Assembly: GCA_934500835.1 (NCBI GenBank)
Contig: CAKSTR010000001.1
Span: forward strand, 682,001-746,000
Origin: an uncultured Paracoccaceae bacterium
GTDB taxonomy: Bacteria; Pseudomonadota; Alphaproteobacteria; Rhodobacterales; Rhodobacteraceae
DNA length: 64,000 nucleotides
Reading direction: 5' to 3'
Part shown: piece after piece, positions 1 through 8,258 of the stretch
How positions within the stretch are numbered: position 1 is the stretch's first letter
How the letters are laid out: every line of letters starts with the position of its first letter
Program-made: the position numbers and the translations under genes
The notes under the pieces: model-generated
Database searches by the model: none
Seen by the model: only the letters and a program-made list of their open reading frames with translations
Told to the model about the DNA's origin: nothing

Positions 1-782
1 CCGATCATCGGGCTGGAGGCATTTCCGACCAGCGTCGGAATGACCAGCTCACCCGCCGCCGGGATGAAGACCAGCATGCCGCCCGCAATGATGCCGGGCA
101 CGGATTGCGGCAAAGTCACGTCCCAGAAGACGCGGGCGGGCTTCGAGCCGAGGTCCATCGCCGCCTCGTCCAGCGTGGGGTCCAGCCGCTCAAGGCTGGC
201 GAACAGGGGCAGGATCATGAAGGGCAGATAGGTGTAGACCATCACCAGAACGACCGCGAAATTGGTGTTCATCATCGGGATCGACTTCACCGCCCACTCC
301 ATGGGCACAAGGAAGTTCCACATGTCGGTCAGAAGCCCGTTGAACCAGCTGTTGCGGCCCATCATCCCCATCCAGGCGTAGACCCGCAGCAGGAACGAGG
401 TCCAGAACGGCAGGATGACCAGCATGATCAGGATGCTGCGCCACGCCGGCGCCACGCGGACCAGACCAAGCGCCATCGGATAGCCGATCAGCAGGCACAG
501 GATCATGGCAAGCGCGGCATTGATCACCGAAGTGACGAAGGCCCGGAAATAAAGCCCGTCGCCAAGGGCGCGGGCATAGGGCTCGTAGTTCAGGGTGATC
601 TTGTAGTCATCGGACCACCAGCTGATCGGCGGCGCGGTCGGAGTCTTGGTGGCGAAACTCATCGCCACCACGATCAGGAAGGGAACCAGGAACAGCACCA
701 CCAGCCAGACATAGGGGGCACCGATCAACAGTCCGGGCCAGCCCTTCACATCGAACCAGCGGGAGAAGCGCGTGCTTGCCAT
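1..782 (-). CDS. ABC transporter permease, PotB/PotH type (3' end off window)
   Basis: Inner-membrane permease of a spermidine/putrescine/opine-type ABC importer. About 260 residues are visible from the ATG at 782; the C-terminus lies beyond base 1. The N-terminus has a hydrophobic segment (GLLIGAPYVWLVVLFLVPF), later membrane segments follow, and the cytoplasmic EAA-type loop is seen as LDEAAMDLGSKPARVFWDVTLP, which docks on the ATPase. It starts 4 bases after the stop of the ATPase gene, so it belongs to the same operon, and a second permease (PotC/PotI-like) would be expected just outside the window. Substrate is not readable from the permease; the operon context suggests a cationic or betaine-like compound rather than simply a polyamine. 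Confidence 0.9.
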   Translation of the reverse strand, partial: MASTRFSRWFDVKGWPGLLIGAPYVWLVVLFLVPFLIVVAMSFATKTPTAPPISWWSDDYKITLNYEPYARALGDGLYFRAFVTSVINAALAMILCLLIGYPMALGLVRVAPAWRSILIMLVILPFWTSFLLRVYAWMGMMGRNSWFNGLLTDMWNFLVPMEWAVKSIPMMNTNFAVVLVMVYTYLPFMILPLFASLERLDPTLDEAAMDLGSKPARVFWDVTLPQSVPGIIAGGMLVFIPAAGELVIPTLVGNASSPMI

Positions 783-786
783 GGCG

Positions 787-1893
787 CTACTCCGCCAGAA
801 CGATGGCCGAGCCGGGATCGAAACTCAGCCAGATGCGGTCGTCCCAGTCGGCCACCCTTGCGGATTCCGTGCCGCGACGGGCGTTCACCGCATGGGCCTG
901 CACCAGCTCGCCCGAGGGCAGCGTGATGCGGTACAGGCTGTCCTTGCCGAAATAGGCCAGATCCTTGACCATGCCTTCGATGGCATTCGCACCTTCGGGC
1001 TTCTCTTTCGACAGCACCAGCTTTTCGGGCCGGATCGCAAGCGTCACCGCCTGCCCCTCGACCACGCCGGCCACATCGCGCGCCAGAACGCGGCCGCCAA
1101 GGGCCGGCACATCGACCACCAACTGCCCCGCCTCGCGCGTCTGCACCGTGCCCTCGAACGAGGTGATCGAGCCGATGAAGCTGGCGACGAAGCGGCTGTT
1201 GGGGAATTCGTAGATCTCGGTCGGGCTGCCGATCTGGCGGACGACCCCCTTGTCCATCACCGCGATCCGGTCGGCCAGCGTCATCGCCTCTTCCTGATCA
1301 TGGGTCACCACGATGAAGGTGACGCCGGTGCGCTGCTGGATCGACATCAGTTCGAACTGGGTGTGTTCGCGCAGCTTCTTGTCCAGGGCTGCCAGCGGTT
1401 CATCCAGCAAAAGCAGCTTGGGCTGCCGCGCCAGCGCCCGGGCCAGTGCCACCCGCTGCCGTTGCCCGCCCGAGATCTGGTGCGGCTTGCGGGCCGCGAA
1501 CGGGGTCAGCTGCACCAGATCCAGCATCTCGCGCACCCTCGCCTCGCGCTCTGCCTTGGTCATCTTCTCGTGCTTCAGCCCGTAGGCCACATTCTTCTCC
1601 ACGGTCATATGCGGGAAAAGCGCGTAGGACTGGAACATCATATGGACCGGTCGGTCCCAGGGCGGCACGCCTGCCATGTCGCGCCCGTCCAGATAGATGC
1701 GGCCGGAGGTCGGTTCCTCGAACCCTGCCAGCATCCGCAGAAGCGTGGTCTTGCCGCAGCCGGAACCACCAAGCAACGCGAAGATCTCGCCCTTCTCGAC
1801 GGTCAGCGAAACCTCGCGGACCGCCTGGAAGGTGCCGAACAGCTTCGAGACCCCTTCGATCTTCAGGAAGGGCTCGACAGCGGAGGAGGACAT
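787..1893 (-). CDS. ABC transporter ATPase, PotA/FbpC family
   Basis: Nucleotide-binding subunit (368 aa) energising the polyamine-type importer. Walker A GGSGCGKTT lies near residue 42-50, followed by a Q-loop, signature ISGGQRQRVALARAL and Walker B LLLLDEPLAALD. About 120 residues after the NBD resemble the TOBE domain typical of the PotA/MalK/FbpC group, in line with the full-length size. It lies between the binding-protein gene (4-base gap) and the permease gene (4-base gap). The family is certain; the exact ligand is inferred only from the catabolic genes upstream in the same operon. Confidence 0.95.
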   Translation of the reverse strand: MSSSAVEPFLKIEGVSKLFGTFQAVREVSLTVEKGEIFALLGGSGCGKTTLLRMLAGFEEPTSGRIYLDGRDMAGVPPWDRPVHMMFQSYALFPHMTVEKNVAYGLKHEKMTKAEREARVREMLDLVQLTPFAARKPHQISGGQRQRVALARALARQPKLLLLDEPLAALDKKLREHTQFELMSIQQRTGVTFIVVTHDQEEAMTLADRIAVMDKGVVRQIGSPTEIYEFPNSRFVASFIGSITSFEGTVQTREAGQLVVDVPALGGRVLARDVAGVVEGQAVTLAIRPEKLVLSKEKPEGANAIEGMVKDLAYFGKDSLYRITLPSGELVQAHAVNARRGTESARVADWDDRIWLSFDPGSAIVLAE

Positions 1894-1897
1894 CTGG

Positions 1898-3004
1898 TCA
1901 GCCGCCCGTCTTGATCTTGGTCCAGATCCGGGTCAGCGCCTCTTCCTGCGCGTCGGTCTGCGGCTTGGGGGTGTACATCCGCTTCAGGGTCTCTTCATCG
2001 GGATAGACCGCCGGGTCCGCAGAGATTGCGGGATCGACCAGCGCCGTCGCCGCCTTGTTGGCATTGGCATAGCCGGTGAAATCGGTGCAGGCCGCGATGA
2101 CTTCGGGGCGCAGCAGATAGTCGATGAACTTGTAGGCATTCTCGACATTGGGGGCGTCCTTGGGCATCACCCAAAGGTCGAACCATGCCGGCGCCCCGGT
2201 CTTGGGCACGAAGTAGGCCAGGTTCACCTCGATCCCCGCCTCGGCTGCACGGGTCTTGGCCACGCCATAGTCACCCGACCAGGTATTGGCGACGCACAGT
2301 TCCTCATTCGGCAGCGTTGTCAGATAGTTGGCGTTGTCGAACGTGGTGATGTATTGCCGGATCGGCGCGATGGCCTCGGCCATGCGGGCATATTCGGCCT
2401 CGCCCGCCGTATCGGTGTCGATGCCCAGATACTTCAGGATCATGAAGCCCGAATCGGTCGGGCTGTCGAGGACCGAGATACCGCAATCCGCCAGCTTGGC
2501 CGCCGACTCGGGGTTCAGAAGCACGCCAAGATCGTTCAGGTCGACATCATCGCCCAGACGTTCCTTCACCATGTCCACATTGTAGGTCATCCCGACCGAG
2601 CCCCACATGTAGGGCACGCCGTACTGGTGGCCAGGGTCATAGCCTTCGACGATCTTCAGAAGCTCGGGGTCCAGATTGGCCCAGCCGGTCAACTTGGAGC
2701 GGTCAAGCTTCTGGAACACCCCGGCCTCGATGAAGCGGCCCATCGACATGCCGGAGTGCAGCACGACATCATAGCCGGTCGATCCGGCGAAAAGCTTGGC
2801 CTGCGCTTCCTCGGCGCTGGAATAAAAGTCGTAGACCACACCGATCCCGGTTTCGGCCTCGAAATCGGCAAGGGTGGTTTCGCCGATGTAATCGGCCCAG
2901 TTGTAGACGTTGACCGTGCCGGCCTGCGCCCAGGACGGGCGGACCCAGGGCATGGCCAAGCCTCCCGTGAGGGCCGCAAGAGTGGAGCGACGTGTGAGCT
3001 TCAT
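1898..3004 (-). CDS. Periplasmic substrate-binding protein, PotD/PotF family
   Basis: Captures the ligand in the periplasm for the adjacent importer. 368 aa from ATG 3004, chosen because AGAGGAGAAAG sits at ribosome-binding distance; an in-frame start further upstream has no signal sequence. Residues 1-28 form a signal peptide with a twin-arginine (LTRRSTLAAL) and cleavage after AQA. The mature N-terminus VNVYNWADYI is the hallmark of spermidine/putrescine-binding proteins. The many Trp and Tyr residues (YNWADY, YMWGSVGMTYN, NTWSGDYG) could form an aromatic cage for a cationic or quaternary amine. Transcribed from the Rieske gene side with a 66-base gap. Confidence 0.92.
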   Translation of the reverse strand: MKLTRRSTLAALTGGLAMPWVRPSWAQAGTVNVYNWADYIGETTLADFEAETGIGVVYDFYSSAEEAQAKLFAGSTGYDVVLHSGMSMGRFIEAGVFQKLDRSKLTGWANLDPELLKIVEGYDPGHQYGVPYMWGSVGMTYNVDMVKERLGDDVDLNDLGVLLNPESAAKLADCGISVLDSPTDSGFMILKYLGIDTDTAGEAEYARMAEAIAPIRQYITTFDNANYLTTLPNEELCVANTWSGDYGVAKTRAAEAGIEVNLAYFVPKTGAPAWFDLWVMPKDAPNVENAYKFIDYLLRPEVIAACTDFTGYANANKAATALVDPAISADPAVYPDEETLKRMYTPKPQTDAQEEALTRIWTKIKTGG

Positions 3005-3070
3005 GGGTCTTTCTCCTCTGCTGTGGGGCCGTCTTGCGCGGCCTTCTTTGATCAAAACTCTAGTCCGAAC

Positions 3071-4282
3071 TCAGCGCCTGCCAAGCATTTCCTTGTTCAG
3101 CACCGGGATTTCGGCTTCGGCGGGGGCCTCGGCCTGCGCCATCACCGGAACCATCAGCCGCAGCCGGTCATGGTGGCGGCGCAGCCCGTATTCCATGTCC
3201 GACAGATGGAAGCCGTCGAAGGCCTGGCTTTTCATCGATTCGTTCGACCAGATCGTCAGCTGCTGATCCTCGGCCGAGGTGTCGCGGTCGATCCGCGCCG
3301 CCAGATAGCGCGCCAGCCTTTGCTGGCGGGACTCGTTGGGAAAGCGGTAGGTGCGCCCGGTCAGATGGGTCGTGCCCGGTGCACGCGGCAGGTCGTGGTA
3401 GAACTGCGCACCTTCGGGGGTGAAGGCAAAGACGGTGTTGGGGAAGAGGCCGTAATAGGTCCAGCTCTTGCGCAGGTGGTCCGGCAGATGCGGCTGTTCC
3501 GGCGCGTGCTTGACATATTCCTTCACCGACCAGCGCCGTCCCGGACGGTCGCCAAAGAAGCCGATCGACACATGCAGCCCGTTGTCGAGATACAGGTCGC
3601 GATAGTCGCGGCCATAAAGCTCCTGCAGCGCGGGATGGGCCAGCGCAACGTGATAGCCTTCGTTGTCCACATCGCGCACCGATTTCCAGTTCACCGGCAG
3701 ATCGGTATGCCACAGCGCCTGATCGGCAGGCAGCAGCGCCCCCGCGTCATAGGCCCCGAAATCGGCGGCATAGGGCGAAAGCAGGTCGGCCACGGCGGGC
3801 TGCGGACCGGGCTGGAAGCGCAGGAAGATGAAGCCGTGGAACACCTCCATCTCGATGGGTTTCAGCGCGAATTTCGACTTGTCGAGCGTGCCGAATGTGG
3901 TCGGCTGCGCGGCCCCCCGCAGGGTGCCGTCCAGATTGTAGACCCAGCCGTGGAAGGGGCAGATCACCGCCCCCCGGCAATGGCCCTGCTGGCCATCCAC
4001 CACCCGCGCGCCCCTGTGACGGCACAGGTTGTGGAAGGCCCGCACCTCGCCATCCTGCCCGCGCATCACCACGGCGCGCTCTCCGAACAGATCGAAGGCA
4101 AGCCAGTCGCCGGCCGCGGGGATGTCGTTGACATGGCCCGCGACCTGCCAGTGGTTCAGAAAGACATTGTCGCGTTCCAGCTCGAACAGGGCCTGACTGC
4201 GGTAGGTCCAGGCCGGCAGGCCGGAGCGGTCCCAGTCATTCGGGATCGCCAGCGATTTCATCGGCAGTTCGGTCACGATCAT
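3071..4282 (-). CDS. Rieske non-heme iron oxygenase alpha subunit (first of two)
   Basis: Terminal oxygenase of a two- or three-component monooxygenase/demethylase. 403 aa from ATG 4282, which overlaps the stop of the upstream Rieske gene as ATGA; a second Met at residue 8 is possible. Rieske [2Fe-2S] ligands are C87-R-H89 and C108-P-F-H111. The mononuclear iron site follows at DVDNEGYH(211)VALAH(216). The wording of the catalytic domain resembles choline/carnitine/stachydrine-type N-demethylating oxygenases more than benzoate/naphthalene dioxygenases, but this is judgement without alignment. No reductase or ferredoxin gene is visible in the operon, so electrons must come from elsewhere. Confidence 0.88.
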   Translation of the reverse strand: MIVTELPMKSLAIPNDWDRSGLPAWTYRSQALFELERDNVFLNHWQVAGHVNDIPAAGDWLAFDLFGERAVVMRGQDGEVRAFHNLCRHRGARVVDGQQGHCRGAVICPFHGWVYNLDGTLRGAAQPTTFGTLDKSKFALKPIEMEVFHGFIFLRFQPGPQPAVADLLSPYAADFGAYDAGALLPADQALWHTDLPVNWKSVRDVDNEGYHVALAHPALQELYGRDYRDLYLDNGLHVSIGFFGDRPGRRWSVKEYVKHAPEQPHLPDHLRKSWTYYGLFPNTVFAFTPEGAQFYHDLPRAPGTTHLTGRTYRFPNESRQQRLARYLAARIDRDTSAEDQQLTIWSNESMKSQAFDGFHLSDMEYGLRRHHDRLRLMVPVMAQAEAPAEAEIPVLNKEMLGRR

Positions 4283-5415
4283 CCCTCCATCTGCGTCAGA
4301 ACCCAGGTCTTGAACCTCAAAAGCTCGAACTCTTCGGGCATCAGCCGGGCCGCCTTGAAGGCAGGCGACCGGATGCCCCTGTGGTTCATCTCGCACGCCG
4401 CGCCATCCTGCTCCATCACCAGCATGGCAAAGGCGGCGACCTTGCCGGCATCAAAGCCGGGCTGCGCCAGCGTCTCGGCCGGGAAGTGCCATTCCGCGAC
4501 CAGCCGGGTCTTTTCCGGCCCTTCCGGCACCAGCCGGACCGAACGGACATAGTCCACATGCGCCACGACATAGGCCGAGGGCCAGAAGGTGACAAAGCTG
4601 TAGCCCGCAACCCGCTCTGCCTCGGTCAGGCCGGGGAAGACGGGACCGCAGACCGCACCATCGGGCGTCCAGGTTTCAGCCCCCGGCTTCAGATTGCCGG
4701 CCGGCAGCGCGCTGTCGGGCGTCCAGCCCGGCGCCTCGGTCGGCCCCATGATGCCTTGGGAATAGACCGGCACCATGTCGCACAATTCGGGGTGGATCCC
4801 GGGGCAATGCAGGCATTCGGAGTAATTCTCCCAGAAGGCCTTCCAGTTGCAGGCGATCTCCGTCTCCCAACGGTGACCGGTCACCAGACTGTCCATCGGC
4901 CAGTTGTCCAGCCGGTCGAGGCCGGCATCATTGGTGATCTCGCCGGGATCGGCCGCGAGGTTCAGGAAAAGAAAGCCGTTCCACACCCTGTGGGAGACCG
5001 GGCGCAGGCCATGGGCCTTGCGGTCGAAATCATCGGTCGGCACCGCATGCGCGGTCGAGACCAGCCGGCCATCCGAAGCCGCGAAGGACCAGGCGTGATA
5101 GGGGCAGCGGATCAGCTTGCCCAAGGGCTCCACCTCGCCCCGGCACAGTTCGGAGCCGCGATGCGTGCAGGAATTGTGCCAGGCGCCCAAGGTGCCATCG
5201 GGGCTGCGAGTCACGATCAGGGGCGCATTGCCCACGGTGATCCGCCGCATGGTGCCGGTGGCGAAATCAACCAGCCGCCCGACCATCACCCATTGCCGCG
5301 AGAAGATGGTGGCCATCTCACGTGCATACCAGTCGCCGTCCAGATAGGCCGCCCGCGGCAGCCCCTCGGGGCAATTGTCAAGACGGGGTGAGTGCGGGTG
5401 GCGATGATCGTCCAT
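4279..5415 (-). CDS. Rieske non-heme iron oxygenase alpha subunit (second of two)
   Basis: Second oxygenase of the operon, 378 aa, with a clear GAGGAAAGGGAAG ribosome site before ATG 5415. Rieske ligands are C83-T-H85 and C104-P-Y-H107. The iron site is in WENYSECLH(203)CPGIH(208), a pattern seen in glycine-betaine and related monooxygenases, where Glu/Asn neighbours replace part of the usual Asp bridge. It overlaps the next Rieske gene by four bases, so the two are probably made in fixed ratio. They differ too much to be a recent duplication and likely act on successive substrates or form a hetero-oligomer. Three stacked hairpins lie directly upstream (5438-5504). Confidence 0.88.
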   Translation of the reverse strand: MDDHRHPHSPRLDNCPEGLPRAAYLDGDWYAREMATIFSRQWVMVGRLVDFATGTMRRITVGNAPLIVTRSPDGTLGAWHNSCTHRGSELCRGEVEPLGKLIRCPYHAWSFAASDGRLVSTAHAVPTDDFDRKAHGLRPVSHRVWNGFLFLNLAADPGEITNDAGLDRLDNWPMDSLVTGHRWETEIACNWKAFWENYSECLHCPGIHPELCDMVPVYSQGIMGPTEAPGWTPDSALPAGNLKPGAETWTPDGAVCGPVFPGLTEAERVAGYSFVTFWPSAYVVAHVDYVRSVRLVPEGPEKTRLVAEWHFPAETLAQPGFDAGKVAAFAMLVMEQDGAACEMNHRGIRSPAFKAARLMPEEFELLRFKTWVLTQMEG

Positions 5416-5437
5416 GGCTTCCCTTTCCTCAAGTCAG

Positions 5438-5504
5438 CGATTTCTTTGAAGAAATCGCCACGAAATCTTCAAAGATTTCGGGCCGGAGTTTTTGAAAACT
5501 CCGG
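5438..5504 (-). repeat. Three consecutive near-perfect hairpins in the operon
   Basis: Three palindromes follow one another in the spacer between the GcvT-like stop and the second Rieske start. 5438-5457 has arms CGATTTCTT/AAGAAATCG, 5461-5480 has arms CGAAATCTT/AAGATTTCG, and 5483-5504 has arms CCGGAGTTTT/AAAACTCCGG. Each loop is only two bases, so they may be cruciforms or double-strand palindromic motifs as much as RNA hairpins. They are AT-rich against the 70% GC background. Candidate roles are RNA processing or stabilisation sites, partial termination within the operon, or repeat-type elements. Confidence 0.8.
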
Positions 5505-5529
5505 CGCCGGGCGGTGGGCCACCGCGCCA

Positions 5530-6714
5530 TCATACCCTCCCCGGCGGCGTGGCGCGTTTGCGGGGCGGGTTGAAGAAGGGCCGCTCGGCCAGTGTCACCG
5601 GCAGCATCAGCTTGGCATATTGCAGCTCGCGAAGCGCGTAGATTTCCACCCACAGATCCTCGGCCCGGGCGTATTTCGCCTTTACCTGCGCGATGGCGAC
5701 ATTGGCCTTCAGCGCCGGAGACCATGCGGCGGCGGTGATCATCCCGGCCTCGACCCGTTTGTCCCAGTACAGGATCGATCCTTCGGCGCTGACGTTGCCG
5801 GGGATGTCCAGCCCGATCAGCGCCCAGTCGGAACCCTTCGCCTTTTCCGCCAGAAGTGCGCGGCGGCCGGTGAAATGGCCCTTGTCCCAGTCGATCATCC
5901 AGCCCAGTCCCAGTTCCAGGGGGCTGCGCGGCCGGTCTTCGCGCAGGGCCTGATGGGCGGGAATGAAGTCCAGGTTGGTGATGATGAAACCGGCCTCGAT
6001 CCGCGCCAGATCCAGCGCATCGCTGCCGATGGGCCGGATGCCCCATGGCGCGCCCGCCGCCATCAGGTGATCCCAGAACGGCAGCGCCTGATCCGGGGTG
6101 AGCCACAGTTCATACCCCAGATCGCCGGTGAATCCGGTGCGCGAGATGGTGATCTCTCCCCCGCCGAAGGGGAACTTTGCCATGCGGAAGGGTTTCAGCG
6201 CCTGCACATCGAAACCCGCCGCCTGCAGCACCGTGGCCGAGCACGGGCCTTGCAGCGACAGGGCGGCGATCTCTTCGGTGACCTCATGAACCTGCACCTC
6301 GAAACCAACGGCGGATTCAAGGAACCACGGCAGATGCCGTTCCTGACAGCAGATCAGGTAATCCTCGGGGCCGTGGCGGAACAGCGTGCCGTCATCCAGC
6401 AGCTTGCCCGCATCATCCGTCCAGCCGGTGTACTGCACGCCCCCGACCGAAAGTTTCCCCGCATCGCGCAGCGTAAGCCGGTTCAGACAGGCCGCCGCAT
6501 CGCGCCCGGTGATGCGGTATTTCACCATCGGGCACAGGTCGTAGACCGAGGCGCCGTTGCGGATCGCGGTATATTCCATGTCGCTGTCGCCAAAGCACAA
6601 CGCGGTCATGTAGCCGCCCCATGGCCCCCAACGGTTCAGCGTATTGGCCGGCGCCGTCCGCGCGTGGAAGGGCGTCGGCAGCAGCGGGGTGCGGAAATGG
6701 GTCAGCGCGGTCAT
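5530..6714 (-). CDS. Aminomethyltransferase family protein (GcvT/DmdA-like)
   Basis: 394 aa from ATG 6714, overlapping the stop of the upstream FAD oxidoreductase as ATGA. The protein has the GcvT fold signatures: an N-terminal GDSDMEYTAIRNGASVYDL box, GRDAAACLNRL, the central ALQGPCS region and FTGDLGYELW, then the C-terminal SRPLELGLGW-like segment (here RSPLELGLGWMID) and an OB-like end. Family members transfer a methyl or aminomethyl group to tetrahydrofolate (glycine cleavage T protein, DMSP demethylase, dimethylglycine/sarcosine dehydrogenase C-terminal domain). Between Rieske demethylases and FAD oxidases it probably collects one-carbon units from an N-methylated substrate. The stand-alone T domain with no fused DAO domain is noteworthy. 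Confidence 0.88.
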   Translation of the reverse strand: MTALTHFRTPLLPTPFHARTAPANTLNRWGPWGGYMTALCFGDSDMEYTAIRNGASVYDLCPMVKYRITGRDAAACLNRLTLRDAGKLSVGGVQYTGWTDDAGKLLDDGTLFRHGPEDYLICCQERHLPWFLESAVGFEVQVHEVTEEIAALSLQGPCSATVLQAAGFDVQALKPFRMAKFPFGGGEITISRTGFTGDLGYELWLTPDQALPFWDHLMAAGAPWGIRPIGSDALDLARIEAGFIITNLDFIPAHQALREDRPRSPLELGLGWMIDWDKGHFTGRRALLAEKAKGSDWALIGLDIPGNVSAEGSILYWDKRVEAGMITAAAWSPALKANVAIAQVKAKYARAEDLWVEIYALRELQYAKLMLPVTLAERPFFNPPRKRATPPGRV

Positions 6715-8258
6715 GCCCCCACTCCTTTCATGGTCCTTGCCTCCAGAATGGCCTGCGCCGCGTTCCAGCCCGCAGCCCCGTTGACGCCACCGCCCGGATG
6801 GCTGCCAGCACCTGCCAGCCACAGGCCCGGCAAGGGCGTGGCATATTGCGAGGTGGCAAAGGTGGGCCGGTTGAACAGCATCTGCTCCACCGCCAGTTCG
6901 CCGTGATGCCAGTTGCCGCCGACCATGCCGAAGCGCGCTTCGATGTCTTGCGGCATCAGCAGTTCGGCATGGGCGACCATGGCGCGCAGGCCGGGGGATT
7001 GCGCCTCCAGCACGGCCAGCGCATTCTCCAGCATCTCGGCCCGAGCGGCCTCAAGCCCTGCCTTGGGGTCATGGGGGGCGTATTGCACGATGGCCGACAG
7101 GACGTGGTGCCCCTCCGGCGCCATGCCGCCCTCATGGGCCGAGGGCAGGACCACCTCCATCACCGGCACGTCCGGCACCTCGCCGTATTTCACCGGGTTG
7201 AAGGCGCGCTCCACCGCTTCGGCCGAAGGCGCGATGACGATGCGGGACTTCAGATCCGCCCCGCGGAAGTCGGGTTGGCCCTTCAACGCCAGATGCAGCT
7301 TTGCCGCCGCGCCCCGCGACCGGATATGACCGACCGCCTTGAAAAAGCCGGTGTCCAGCGCCGCCGCCCCGACCAGTTTCTGGAAGGTCGTGCGCGGGTT
7401 CATGGCCGAAACCACCAGGGCCGCCCGCACGTCCTCGCCGCCCGCCAGCCGGACGCCGATTGCCCGGTCGCCCTCGATCAGCACCCGCTCCACCGGCGCG
7501 TTGGTGCGGATCTTCACACCCGCCGCTTCGGCCGCCCTGCCCAACGCGGAAGCCAGCGCCCCCATGCCGCCCCTGGGCAGCAAGGGATCGGTGCCGCGTG
7601 ACAGCCGGTCGAGATAGAGGATCAGCGAATTGGGCGAGCGCGGGCCAAGCCAGGCCCCCAAGGTGGAGTCAAAGGAAAGAAGTGCCTGCAGCCGGTCATC
7701 GGTCAGTTCGTCCACCGCCACGTCATAGGCGTTGATCAGCACCATCCGCAGCAGTTCGCGGAAGTCATCCTTGCCCAAGGCGCGGATGCCCAGACCGTTC
7801 TTGGCAAGGCCAAAGAGACGGTTCTCGCCGGCCAGTTTCACCGGGCGCATCTGCCGGAAGGGGGCCAGCACGCGGGCGAAATCCGCCAGTTTGCGATGCA
7901 GCGCGGCCCAGGCGTCGGTATCGGGACCGGACGTGTTGCCGCCATTCACCACCAAGAGATCCGAGACACCCGCCAGCACCGTCGTCGCCAGCGGCGGATG
8001 GAAGGCAAGGCCATGGCGTTCCAGCCCCATGCCCTCGGCCATCCGCGCATCAAGGCCCTGCGTCAGATGGGCCAGAGCGGGGGCGCGATAGCCGGGGGCG
8101 AACTCCCGCTCCCCCGCCCCGCCGCCGACCGCTGGCGCGGCCTCGACCAGCGTGACCTTGCGGCCTTTCGCCGCCAGCCGGGCGGCGCAGGCCAGCCCGT
8201 TGACGCCGCCGCCGATGACCAGCACGTCCAAGGCCCGATCAGAGGACGGCATAGGCAT
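6711..8258 (-). CDS. FAD-dependent oxidoreductase, phytoene-desaturase-like (paralogue A)
   Basis: 515 aa from ATG 8258, preceded by a G-rich Shine-Dalgarno (GGGGGG); ATG 8252 is an alternative. The N-terminus VLVIGGGVNGLACAARLA is the dinucleotide-binding Rossmann motif, followed by the acidic ribose-binding residue in LVEA. The C-terminus LWLAGAGSHPGGGVNGAAGWNAA is the flavin-binding end typical of the CrtI/amine-oxidase superfamily. Overlaps the end of paralogue B by about 20 bases. With no carotenoid genes nearby it is more likely an amine or ring oxidase/desaturase of the operon's substrate than a carotenoid enzyme. Confidence 0.88.
   Translation of the reverse strand: MPMPSSDRALDVLVIGGGVNGLACAARLAAKGRKVTLVEAAPAVGGGAGEREFAPGYRAPALAHLTQGLDARMAEGMGLERHGLAFHPPLATTVLAGVSDLLVVNGGNTSGPDTDAWAALHRKLADFARVLAPFRQMRPVKLAGENRLFGLAKNGLGIRALGKDDFRELLRMVLINAYDVAVDELTDDRLQALLSFDSTLGAWLGPRSPNSLILYLDRLSRGTDPLLPRGGMGALASALGRAAEAAGVKIRTNAPVERVLIEGDRAIGVRLAGGEDVRAALVVSAMNPRTTFQKLVGAAALDTGFFKAVGHIRSRGAAAKLHLALKGQPDFRGADLKSRIVIAPSAEAVERAFNPVKYGEVPDVPVMEVVLPSAHEGGMAPEGHHVLSAIVQYAPHDPKAGLEAARAEMLENALAVLEAQSPGLRAMVAHAELLMPQDIEARFGMVGGNWHHGELAVEQMLFNRPTFATSQYATPLPGLWLAGAGSHPGGGVNGAAGWNAAQAILEARTMKGVGA

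Noticed and set aside
1697..4552. A 951-codon open frame on the plus strand opposite the binding-protein and Rieske genes
   Set aside because: The real genes on the opposite strand have clear motifs and ribosome sites. Long antisense frames are expected in high-GC DNA because stop codons are rare on the third-position-rich strand. No family motif was seen in it.
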